From NCBI RefSeq assembly GCF_000729995.1, contig NZ_JNFG01000001.1, forward strand, positions 1 to 64,000: a stretch of DNA of 64,000 nucleotides. Direction: 5' to 3'. The notes under the pieces are model-generated. The model was not told where the DNA came from. It did not search any database and saw only the letters and a list, made by a program, of their open reading frames with translations. The position numbers and the translations under genes were made by a program. Of this stretch, positions 53,782-61,765 are shown one piece after another. Each line of letters opens with the position of its first letter. Positions within the stretch are counted from its first letter, which is position 1. This stretch comes from Caballeronia sordidicola. GTDB lineage: Bacteria; Pseudomonadota; Gammaproteobacteria; Burkholderiales; Burkholderiaceae.

Positions 53782-54462
53782 ATGTCCATGCCAGCCGACA
53801 CGCCTCTGATTCGCGCGACAACGCTCACTCGCCGCGATCCCGTGCGCCACGTTGTCTTGCTGCACCCCACCACGTTCAGCTTGTCCGGAGGCCAGCGCGC
53901 GGTTATCACCGGGCCGTCGGGCTCGGGCAAGAGTGTGTTCCTGCGTGCGCTCGCGTTGCTCGATCCTGTCGATGACGGTGTGATCCAGTGGCGCGGCAAG
54001 ACCATCGCACGCGCAGCTATTCCGGCGTACCGGCGACGCGTGGCTTACATTGCGCAACGCCCGGCCATGCTCGACGGCAGCGTGGAAGACAACCTGCGTT
54101 ATCCGTTTTCGCTGAAGGTGTATCGCGATGCGCGCTTCGATCGTGAGCGGGTGGTCAAGCTGGCCGGGCGTGCAGGCCGTGAAGCCGATTTTCTCGATAA
54201 ACGCGCGAGCGAGCTATCCGGTGGTGAAGCGCAGGTTGCCGCGCTGATACGCGTGTTGCAAGTTGACCCCGACGTGCTGCTGCTCGACGAACCGACGGCG
54301 TCACTCGATCCTGCTTCCGCGCTGGAAATAGAAGCGCTCGTCGGCGCCTGGTTCGACGAGCGCCCGGGCGAACGCGCGAGCATCTGGGTATCGCACGATC
54401 CCGCGCAGGCGCAACGCGTCGGCGAGCACCAGCTAGTCATGACTGCAGGCACTCTGTCATGA
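53782..54462 (+). CDS. fetA: ABC transporter ATP-binding protein, FetA-like
   Basis: A 226-residue ATPase from ATG 53782 (53788 is an alternative). Walker A is GPSGSGKSVF, the Q-loop IAQRPAM, the signature LSGGEAQ, Walker B VLLLDEPTASLD, and the switch His is in WVSHDPAQ. The membrane partner overlaps its stop by 4 bp. The pair corresponds to E. coli FetA/FetB (YbbL/YbbM), linked to iron export and peroxide resistance. The signature has GGEAQ rather than GGQ/GGGQ, normal for this subgroup. Confidence 0.85.
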   Translation: MSMPADTPLIRATTLTRRDPVRHVVLLHPTTFSLSGGQRAVITGPSGSGKSVFLRALALLDPVDDGVIQWRGKTIARAAIPAYRRRVAYIAQRPAMLDGSVEDNLRYPFSLKVYRDARFDRERVVKLAGRAGREADFLDKRASELSGGEAQVAALIRVLQVDPDVLLLDEPTASLDPASALEIEALVGAWFDERPGERASIWVSHDPAQAQRVGEHQLVMTAGTLS

Positions 54463-55271
54463 GCGGCTATCAGAACCTGAGCCTGTTCGACATCGGGATC
54501 GCGGCGGCGCTGATCGTGGTGAACGGGGCGTTATCGGTTGCGCTGAAGCTCGACCTGGAACGCAAACTAGTGTGGGCTGCGGTGCGCACTGTCGTGCAAC
54601 TGCTCGCGATCGGGTACGTGCTCGGTTGGGTCTTCCAGTTTTCACGCTGGTATGTCGTATTGCCGCTGATGGCGCTGATGACGCTGATAGCGGGACTGTC
54701 GGCATCGAATCGCGGCAGGCGCACGTACGTTGGGCAGCGGGCGGATAGCATCGTGTCGATCTGGGTGAGTTCGTGGCTGGTAGCGGCGGTGGGGCTGTTC
54801 GTCGTGATCCGCATTCATCCGTGGTACGAGCCGCAATACGCCATACCGATCCTCGGCATGATCCTGGGCAACACGTTGACGGGCGTCTCGCTGGGCATCG
54901 AACGGATGACGGAGGAACTGACGGCGGGACGAGGGACGGTGGAGATGTCGCTCGCGCTCGGTGCAACGCGATGGGAAGCCGCACAAGGTCCGGCGCGCCA
55001 GGCCGTGCGGGCGGGCATGATCCCGACGTTGAACCAGATGACGGTAGTAGGACTGGTCAGTCTGCCAGGCATGATGACAGGTCAGGTGCTGGCGGGCCAG
55101 TCGCCACTGCAGGCGGTCCGTTATCAGATCGTCATCATGTTTTTTATCGCGGCCTCATCGGCTCTTGGAACGGTGGGCGCGGTGTTATTGACCTACCGGC
55201 GGCTGTTCTCCCCGGAACACCGGTTCATGGCGTCAAAGCTCGTGGAGAGGGAAAAGCCCAAGCGCGGATGA
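54459..55271 (+). CDS. fetB: ABC transporter permease, FetB-like (UPF0014)
   Basis: A 270-residue membrane protein with about seven helices. The conserved UPF0014 pattern is present: MILGNTLTGVSLGIERMTEE, then RGTVEMSLALGATRWEA, PTLNQMTVVGLVSLPGMMTG and QVLAGQSPLQAVRYQIVIMF. ATGA coupling to the ATPase supports a FetAB unit, probably exporting iron across the inner membrane. A Fur-type site was not identified upstream. Confidence 0.88.
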   Translation: MSGYQNLSLFDIGIAAALIVVNGALSVALKLDLERKLVWAAVRTVVQLLAIGYVLGWVFQFSRWYVVLPLMALMTLIAGLSASNRGRRTYVGQRADSIVSIWVSSWLVAAVGLFVVIRIHPWYEPQYAIPILGMILGNTLTGVSLGIERMTEELTAGRGTVEMSLALGATRWEAAQGPARQAVRAGMIPTLNQMTVVGLVSLPGMMTGQVLAGQSPLQAVRYQIVIMFFIAASSALGTVGAVLLTYRRLFSPEHRFMASKLVEREKPKRG

Positions 55272-55318
55272 ACCACACGGACAGAGCGATGTCCGGTGCA
55301 AGCCGGTGCGCTGGTGCA

Positions 55319-57259
55319 CTAAGCGCCGCCCGGCCGCCGCGCCAACGCATGAATCAGCGACTCCAGCCGGGCGAAGTCGACCGGCTTTGTCAGGTGGTCC
55401 AGGAACCCGGCATCGCGGCATCGACGAATATCTTCGTCCATGCCATAACCGGTGATGGCGACCGACGGTTTCCCAGGCTGCAACTCGGTCCACGCGCGAG
55501 CGACCTCGAGCCCGCTGCCATCCGGCAGGCCGATATCACTGACCAGCAGATCGAACACTTCGCCCCTGGCTAAAGCAAGCGCCTGGGCGACCGTCGTGGC
55601 AACCCCGACCTGATGCCCGAGCACCTCCAGCACCTGCGCCATCGCGGACGACGTGTATTCGTTGTCCTCGACGAGCAGCACCTTCAATGACCGCACGATT
55701 TCATTCGGGTCCTGCGCCGCGAGAGGCGACGCTTCATCTTCCGGCCCAGCCTTGACGAGCGGCAGAGTCAGCGTGAAGCGGGCGCCCTTGTCGCGCCCGT
55801 CGCTCTGGGCCGTCAGCGTTCCGCCATGCTTCAACGCCAGCGTGCTGGCGATAGCCAGGCCAAGACCCAAGCCGCCGAACGCCCGGGTGATGGAATCATC
55901 GGCTTGCTCGAAGGCCGAAAAGATCCGCGGCAACGCTTCGGCGCTAATTCCGATGCCGCTGTCAGTCACCGAAATCGCGATGGTCGACGCATCCGGATTC
56001 CACATCCGCACCGCAATACGCCCGCCCGCCGGCGTGAACTTCACCGCGTTTTTCATCAGGTTCCACACGATCTGCTGCAAGCGCGCGCCATCGCCGAAAA
56101 CCAGCGTGGAGTTAGCGCCCAAGGTTGTTTCCAGCGTCAAGCACTTGCCGCGCAGATCGGACTCCGACATATCGAGCGCGCTCGACATCAGCGTCTCCAG
56201 CACCACATTCGCAAAGTTCAGCGAAAGCTTGCCGCGCGCGATGCTGGTCAGGTCGAGCAGGTCGTCAATCAAGCGCGCCTCCAGCTCCACATTGCGCCGG
56301 ATCAGTTCGAGCGTTGCCTGGGCGTCGGCGGGTAGCGCGTGGCGTATCTCCAGCAAACGCACAGCGGCGACGATCGGCGTCAGCGGCGTGCGCAATTCGT
56401 GCGACAGCACTGCCAGAAAGTGGTCTTTCGCCCGATTCGCGGTCTCGGCCTGCTCCTTCGCCACGCGCAAGGCGTCGGCGGCCATGTGCTCTTCGGTGAC
56501 GTCGCGGATGATCTTCGAATAACCAATCAGGTCGCCGTTATCGGCGCGAATCGCTGTCGTTACGCCTGATGCGAAGAACGAGCGCCCGTCTTTACGCCAG
56601 AGCCAGCGGTCGTCGCTCGCACTGCCATGGACTTGCGCCGTCTCCAGTTCCTGCGCAAACACACGGGTGTCGCGATCTTCCTGGCCGTAGAAAACTTCTG
56701 CGGACTGGCCGACCACATCCTGCGCGGCGAACCCGAGAATCCGCTCCGACGCCGCGTTCCACGTCCGGATCCTGCCCTCCTGATCGAGCGTGATGACCGC
56801 GTAATCCTTCAGCGCATCGACCAGCAAGCGGAAGTGCGTTTCCGTCTCCCGCAACGCGCGTTCGACCGCAATACGCTGCTGGCGCTCGGCGCTTTCCGTC
56901 AAGGCGCGCCGCACGACGGCAGGCAGCCGTTGCATACGCTGCTTGAGCACATAGTCGGTGGCGCCGCGCTTGAGCATGTCGACGGCATGCTCCTCGCCGA
57001 GCACGCCGGAGACGAAGATGAACGGCGTATGCGGCACGCGCTCGCGGGCGATTGCCAACGCTTCGACGCCGGAGAACACCGGCATCACGAAGTCCGCGAG
57101 GATCACATCGAAGTCGGACGCTTCGAGCGCCGCTATGAAACCCTGTTCCGTATAGACGATTTGCACGTCGACCTTATAGTCGGCGCGTTCCAACTGAGTC
57201 AGGGTCAGTTCCGCGTCGAGCGCGTTGTCTTCTACGAGAAGCAGGTGCAAAGGCTGCAT
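55319..57259 (-). CDS. Hybrid histidine kinase REC-PAS-HisKA-HATPase-REC
   Basis: From the ATG at 57259 the protein is 646 residues. An N-terminal receiver has phospho-acceptor Asp56 (FDVILADFVMP). PAS is at about 140-258. HisKA has His287 in FLAVLSHELRTPL. The HATPase has N-box LMKNAVKFTP and G-box GGLGLGLAIA. A C-terminal receiver has Asp575 (LLVSDIGLPDGSG). No DNA-binding output exists, so signal probably passes through phosphotransfer. It is 136 bp downstream of the phytochrome-linked response regulator and may be in its relay. Confidence 0.88.
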   Translation of the reverse strand: MQPLHLLLVEDNALDAELTLTQLERADYKVDVQIVYTEQGFIAALEASDFDVILADFVMPVFSGVEALAIARERVPHTPFIFVSGVLGEEHAVDMLKRGATDYVLKQRMQRLPAVVRRALTESAERQQRIAVERALRETETHFRLLVDALKDYAVITLDQEGRIRTWNAASERILGFAAQDVVGQSAEVFYGQEDRDTRVFAQELETAQVHGSASDDRWLWRKDGRSFFASGVTTAIRADNGDLIGYSKIIRDVTEEHMAADALRVAKEQAETANRAKDHFLAVLSHELRTPLTPIVAAVRLLEIRHALPADAQATLELIRRNVELEARLIDDLLDLTSIARGKLSLNFANVVLETLMSSALDMSESDLRGKCLTLETTLGANSTLVFGDGARLQQIVWNLMKNAVKFTPAGGRIAVRMWNPDASTIAISVTDSGIGISAEALPRIFSAFEQADDSITRAFGGLGLGLAIASTLALKHGGTLTAQSDGRDKGARFTLTLPLVKAGPEDEASPLAAQDPNEIVRSLKVLLVEDNEYTSSAMAQVLEVLGHQVGVATTVAQALALARGEVFDLLVSDIGLPDGSGLEVARAWTELQPGKPSVAITGYGMDEDIRRCRDAGFLDHLTKPVDFARLESLIHALARRPGGA

Positions 57260-57395
57260 GGTCAGGGCACTCAGGCGAACCGGCGCACGCGATACTGCCG
57301 GGCAGGTCGCATCGGGCAAAACAACGAAAGGGCCAGCGGGCCCAGGCCGTTACGCCGAGCACTATGCAGGAGGAAGACGCCAGTGTGCACCAGAT

Positions 57396-57860
57396 TCATT
57401 CCGGCGCGAACTGACGGCGAAGGCGCGTTGATCCCGGCGGCGGCTCATTGAGCACGGCCCAGAACACGCCAAGATCGGCAATTGCCTGCACAAATTCGTT
57501 GAACTCGACCGGCTTCACCACGTAAGCATTCGCGCCGAGCGCGTAGCTGCGCACGAGATCCGGCTCCTCACGCGACGACGTCAGCATGACCACCGGAATC
57601 GCCTTGAGCGCGGCATTGGAACGGATAGTCTCCAGCACTTCCAGGCCGTCGATTTTCGGCAGCTTCAAGTCGAGCAGGATGACGGCGGGGTTTCCTGGAT
57701 TGCGTGCGCTCCATTCGCCTTCGCAACGCAGGTAATCGATAGCTTCCTGGCCGTCGCGCGCCACGATCACTTCGTTGGCAAGCTGGCTTTTGCCGAGCGC
57801 CACGAGGGTCAGTTCGAGATCGCTGGGATTGTCTTCGACAAGCAAAATGGGTTTCAGCAT
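57396..57860 (-). CDS. Single-domain response regulator of the bacteriophytochrome cluster
   Basis: A 154-residue CheY-like protein from ATG 57860. The phospho-acceptor is Asp64 in VILLDLKLPKIDGLEVL. Acidic pocket residues are in LLVEDNPSD, Thr/Ser in VVMLTSSREE and Lys in VVKPVEFNEF. It has no output domain. It lies 94 bp after bphP and matches the Rcp-like response regulators normally phosphorylated by bacteriophytochromes. Confidence 0.88.
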   Translation of the reverse strand: MLKPILLVEDNPSDLELTLVALGKSQLANEVIVARDGQEAIDYLRCEGEWSARNPGNPAVILLDLKLPKIDGLEVLETIRSNAALKAIPVVMLTSSREEPDLVRSYALGANAYVVKPVEFNEFVQAIADLGVFWAVLNEPPPGSTRLRRQFAPE

Positions 57861-57954
57861 GGTCCGGGATGACGGGGTGAAATAAAAGGCCGCGAGATCA
57901 GTCACTCGGCGACCAGTTGGTGAAACGCTGGGTCAGCAGTCAAGCATGGCACAT

Positions 57955-60441
57955 TCAGTTCCGAGGTGACGGCGTCCCCGGCTTACGCAGTTTGCTGACG
58001 CCGGTTTCGGTGGCGGCGGACTCGGTCCTGAACACCTTGGGCAGGGAAAAGTGGAACGCGGCGCCCTCGCCTTCGCGGCCTTCGGCCCAGGTCCTGCCGT
58101 CGTGCCGCTCGATAATGCGACGCACGTTCGCCAGGCCAATGCCGGTGCCGTCGAACTCCTCCGCGCGATGCAGCCGCTGGAACACGCCGAACAACTTGTT
58201 CACGTACTTCATGTTGAAACCGACGCCATTATCCCGCACGCTGATTATGTACTCATCGGCTGTCGAATTTACCAATAACTCGATTTTCGCCGTGTCCCGT
58301 GTACGCGTATATTTCACCGCGTTCGAGAACAGGTTACGCAACGCGATCTGCAGGAACGCCGGATCGCCGGTCACCGTCGGCAGTTCCGGAATAATCCATT
58401 CCACCTTTCGGTTCGCTGTCTCGACGCTGAATTCCTGCGCGACTGATCGCACCAACTGATTCAAGTCGACGCTCACCGGGCGCAATGCGGCACGGCCCAT
58501 TTGCGAAAACGTCAGCAAGTCGTCGACAAGGACGCCGGCGAAACGCGCCGACTCGAGCATGTTGTTCAGGAAGCGCTTGCTGCGCTCGGACAGCGTCTCG
58601 CCTTCGCTTTCCCGCAGCAAATCCCCATACCCGGCAATATGGCGCAGAGGCGCGCGCAAGTCGTGCGAAACGGAATACGAGAACGCCTCGAGCTCCTTGT
58701 TCGCACGGCGCAATTCATCCGCGAGTCCCGCCAGTTCTTCAGCACGGCGCAGCACGATGTTGAGCATGCCCAAGCGGAATTCGCCCGCAATTTCGAGTTC
58801 CACCGGATGCCAGCGCAGCGACCGGTTGCGCACGGTTTCGAGCCACGGCGCAAAGTCCTTTCGCGGCGCAATGCTGCCGCCCTGATCCGACACGCGTTTG
58901 ACCGGCTCGCCCGCCCACGTGATCGTGCGCGTGGTTTCTGGACGGAACCAGATCACGTAGTTGCGAAAAATCTGCGAGATAGGCACGGTCAGGATGCCGC
59001 TCGCGGTGTTCGTGTGACGAGACGCCCGCGGCCATGCTTGCGAAAGTGAATCGGTGGCGTAGACGCCCGACGTGCTCGACGCGAGCCATTGCGCGAGCGC
59101 GAGCACGGTTTCTGTGTCCGGCGTGGAACCCACCAGCGTAGCCTTGCCATCCACCACGATCGCGGCACCGGTCGAGCCGGCGAAACACAGCAAATCGTCC
59201 GGCGCCGATTTGAGAACCGACAGATAGTCGTCCTGCTCCGCCAGCGCGGCCATGAGCTGCGACATCGTGCGTCGAAGGCTCAGCAGATAGGCCGTCTCCG
59301 CGCGTTCTTCCTTCGCCTCGATCTGCAGCGACAGGAGCTGCCCAAGATGCTCGATCGCGACACGCACCTCGAAGGGCACGAGGCGTGCGTCGTGGTCGTG
59401 GCAGGAAATCAGGCCCCAGAGCCGTCCGCGCACGACCAGCGACACCGACATCGATGCATGCGTACCCATGTTGCGCATGTACTCGAGATGGATCGGCGAG
59501 AAGCTGCGCAGCGCCGCATAAGTGAGGTCGGTCGCGCGGCCAGTCGCGGGGTTCACAGGCGGCACGAGCCGCGCGGCTTTCGCGTCCACGTTCGCCACGA
59601 GCCGCACGCGCTGTTTCACATATAACGCGCGTGCCTGACTCGGAATGTCCGAGGCGGGAAACAGCTGGTTCAGGAACGACGTGTAGCCGTCCTCGATGTG
59701 CTCCGCCAGCACGTGGCTGCGGCCCTCGTCATCGAATTTGTAGATCAGCACGCGGCCGAAACCTGTCATCGCGCGCACTTCGCGCACGGCAAGGTCCACG
59801 AGTTCGGTCAAGGTCGCCACGTCCTGCAAGCTGCGCGTGAAGGTGCGCACCAGCGGATACATCGATGCAAACACGTCCGCAGTCGGATGGCGCGCCACTT
59901 CGAGTTCGACGATCAGGTTGCCGTCGTGCCGGTGCATCGTGATGTCGAGTTCAGGACCGTCCGTTGCCGTGGACAGGTGCTCCCGTGCGGCTTCACGCGG
60001 ACTGAAGAGCGGGTTGTCGATCACGCCGAGATAGAGCGGCGCTTCGTCGAGCATCGCCGTGGCGGCAGCATGGGCGACCCGCGCCGCAGCAGCCGCGCCA
60101 ATGACCACGTCCAGCGGCTCCCCCAGCAGTTGCTCCACTGGACTGCCCACGAGCGCCGCGACATTCTCGCTGGCCTGCACGATGGCAAGCGCGCTGGAGA
60201 GGCACAGCAGATAACCGTGCGGCTGAATACCGCCAGGAATGTGGATGGGTTCGGCGTCGCACTGCGCATTCGTCGCGCCCGCGCTCTCTGCCGTGAGTGT
60301 CCGGTAGGCCGGCTCTGCGCCGGATATCGCTTCCCCATCCGCAGGCGTGGTTCCGTCCAAACCCGGACTCGACACGTCGCGATCATCCTGCACGCGCATG
60401 GCCGCCGTATCCGGCGACACTGGCTTTGGCCCACTGCTCAT
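57955..60441 (-). CDS. bphP: Bacteriophytochrome (PAS-GAF-PHY-HisKA-HATPase)
   Basis: An 828-residue red/far-red photoreceptor kinase. Cys61 in the CDAEPIHIPGGIQPHG segment is the biliverdin attachment site of bacterial phytochromes. The GAF domain has the PASDIP motif and MRNMGTHASMSVSLVVRG. A PHY domain follows, with HisKA His593 (YSVSHDLRAPLRHIAG) and an HATPase (NLFSNAVKYTR, DNGVGFN, GTGIGLA). A 50-residue N-terminal extension precedes the chromophore Cys. It overlaps bphO by 4 bp, so chromophore and apoprotein are made together. Confidence 0.93.
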   Translation of the reverse strand: MSSGPKPVSPDTAAMRVQDDRDVSSPGLDGTTPADGEAISGAEPAYRTLTAESAGATNAQCDAEPIHIPGGIQPHGYLLCLSSALAIVQASENVAALVGSPVEQLLGEPLDVVIGAAAAARVAHAAATAMLDEAPLYLGVIDNPLFSPREAAREHLSTATDGPELDITMHRHDGNLIVELEVARHPTADVFASMYPLVRTFTRSLQDVATLTELVDLAVREVRAMTGFGRVLIYKFDDEGRSHVLAEHIEDGYTSFLNQLFPASDIPSQARALYVKQRVRLVANVDAKAARLVPPVNPATGRATDLTYAALRSFSPIHLEYMRNMGTHASMSVSLVVRGRLWGLISCHDHDARLVPFEVRVAIEHLGQLLSLQIEAKEERAETAYLLSLRRTMSQLMAALAEQDDYLSVLKSAPDDLLCFAGSTGAAIVVDGKATLVGSTPDTETVLALAQWLASSTSGVYATDSLSQAWPRASRHTNTASGILTVPISQIFRNYVIWFRPETTRTITWAGEPVKRVSDQGGSIAPRKDFAPWLETVRNRSLRWHPVELEIAGEFRLGMLNIVLRRAEELAGLADELRRANKELEAFSYSVSHDLRAPLRHIAGYGDLLRESEGETLSERSKRFLNNMLESARFAGVLVDDLLTFSQMGRAALRPVSVDLNQLVRSVAQEFSVETANRKVEWIIPELPTVTGDPAFLQIALRNLFSNAVKYTRTRDTAKIELLVNSTADEYIISVRDNGVGFNMKYVNKLFGVFQRLHRAEEFDGTGIGLANVRRIIERHDGRTWAEGREGEGAAFHFSLPKVFRTESAATETGVSKLRKPGTPSPRN

Positions 60442-61037
60442 GCCGTTGCCCCCGATTGCGTGCGGACCTCGCCGAGCCAGACGTGCAACCCGTCGAACGT
60501 GACGATCGCGGCATTCACCGCCTCGTCGTACTGCTCAGGCGGCACGTTCGCACTCGCAGTTTCGCGAAACGCATTCCACATGCTGCCCGTGCGCAATCCA
60601 TAACCTTCGAAATAAGCGTTGCCAAAGCCGCTTCGCAGACCGAACAAAGTCGCGACGTGCGGCGCGATGAAACGCCCTCCGAGCGAAGAGCCTTCCATCA
60701 CGTACATGGAGCCGAACATGCGGCCGATACTGTCCATCGAAGGCAGCAGTTCGATCTTCGTCACGCTGTTCGCGCGGTTGTTATCGCCGGTCAGGAGCGC
60801 CAGGTCCGACGCAAGCAGCGACGCCTTGCGACGCCCTTCGAAAAAGTCGCACAGATGCGCGGGCATGGAGGCCGCCGCCGCATCCTCCCACGGTGCGACG
60901 TATCCGTAAAAGCCTTCGAGCAAGGCCACATAGCTCTCTCGAGGCCAGTCGAGGCGCATCAGGTCCAGTGCGTTTTCCAGCCTCGCATGACACTCGGCAG
61001 TTTCGTTTTTCAGACGGGACAGGAGATCGTATTGCAT
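60438..61037 (-). CDS. bphO: Biliverdin-producing heme oxygenase
   Basis: A 199-residue heme oxygenase from ATG 61037. The axial His17 is in ETAECHARLEN, and the distal-helix glycine motif is MYVMEGSSLGGRFIAP. Heme oxygenases of this length open heme to biliverdin IX-alpha, the bacteriophytochrome chromophore. The ATGA overlap with bphP shows coupled translation. No electron donor gene is adjacent. It is the first gene of the bphO-bphP-regulator operon. Confidence 0.9.
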   Translation of the reverse strand: MQYDLLSRLKNETAECHARLENALDLMRLDWPRESYVALLEGFYGYVAPWEDAAAASMPAHLCDFFEGRRKASLLASDLALLTGDNNRANSVTKIELLPSMDSIGRMFGSMYVMEGSSLGGRFIAPHVATLFGLRSGFGNAYFEGYGLRTGSMWNAFRETASANVPPEQYDEAVNAAIVTFDGLHVWLGEVRTQSGATA

Positions 61038-61415
61038 GATCCATTCAATAGGTTTGCCGCAGGTTTGCCGCGATGTTGACCCGGATGCCAGATACCGGAT
61101 GCCGGGTAACCATCGTGGACCCGGCGTGCGGTGTTGCGGCAGTTCAGGTGCTACGGCGTGGACCGGCATGTGAGCGTCGCCGGCGCGGAATGGAACGCTC
61201 CTGGCCCGCCGCCTTGCGCTCCGCACCGGTTCGGCATCGATTACCGACACGCAGGTCGGCGCGTAGGCAAAAATGGTAGAAACAACTGCAGTAGGTAGGG
61301 GTGAATGCCAATCCCAGCTTGGCTCGCACGACGCCGTGCAAGTTCTCCGATATCGCGCGCCCATTCTACGCAAGAGGCGCTTTGTTGACCACGGGCAGCG
61401 ACCGGCGGCACCGCA
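61038..61415. other. Upstream region of the bphO operon
   Basis: A 378-bp gap without a credible gene; frames crossing it are extensions of bphO without family sequence. Near 61080-61130 GCCAGATACCGGATGCCGGG forms short tandem copies of a CCGGATG-like unit. It should contain the bphO promoter, but no clear box is visible. Confidence 0.45.
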
Positions 61416-61733
61416 TCACCGCTTGCGCTTGCTGCCCTGCTCCGTGTGCGCACCGGTTTGCGTGCGCTCCTGATACTCCGTGCCGCCGCGGCGATCCGTG
61501 TCCTGCAAGCCGCGCTCCAGATCCTCGTGCGCCTGCTCGCCAACCTCACGCGGTTCATCTTCCTGCTGCGACGCAGGACTCTGATCGCTCTCATGCGGCA
61601 GCGGCGCGACCGCGCCGTCATCGCGTTTTTGCTGCGTCGGATGCTTGCTTTCCAGTTCACGTCCGTCCTGCGCCGGACCTTGGCGCGTGGCGTTGGCGGC
61701 GGCGTCGTGCGATGTCTTGCCGTGTTGAGTCAT
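61416..61733 (-). CDS. Small hydrophilic hypothetical protein, 105 aa
   Basis: GAGG lies five bases before the ATG at 61733. The product is almost entirely charged and polar (MTQHGKTSHDAAANATRQGP, then ESDQSPASQQEDEPREVGEQ), with no hydrophobic core, so it is probably disordered. It resembles small stress-related hydrophilic proteins, but I do not recognise a family. It begins 33 bp after the ligD stop on the same strand and may be co-transcribed. Confidence 0.6.
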   Translation of the reverse strand: MTQHGKTSHDAAANATRQGPAQDGRELESKHPTQQKRDDGAVAPLPHESDQSPASQQEDEPREVGEQAHEDLERGLQDTDRRGGTEYQERTQTGAHTEQGSKRKR

Positions 61734-61765
61734 TGCAACCTCGTCATGGTGATCTTTCCCTTCGT

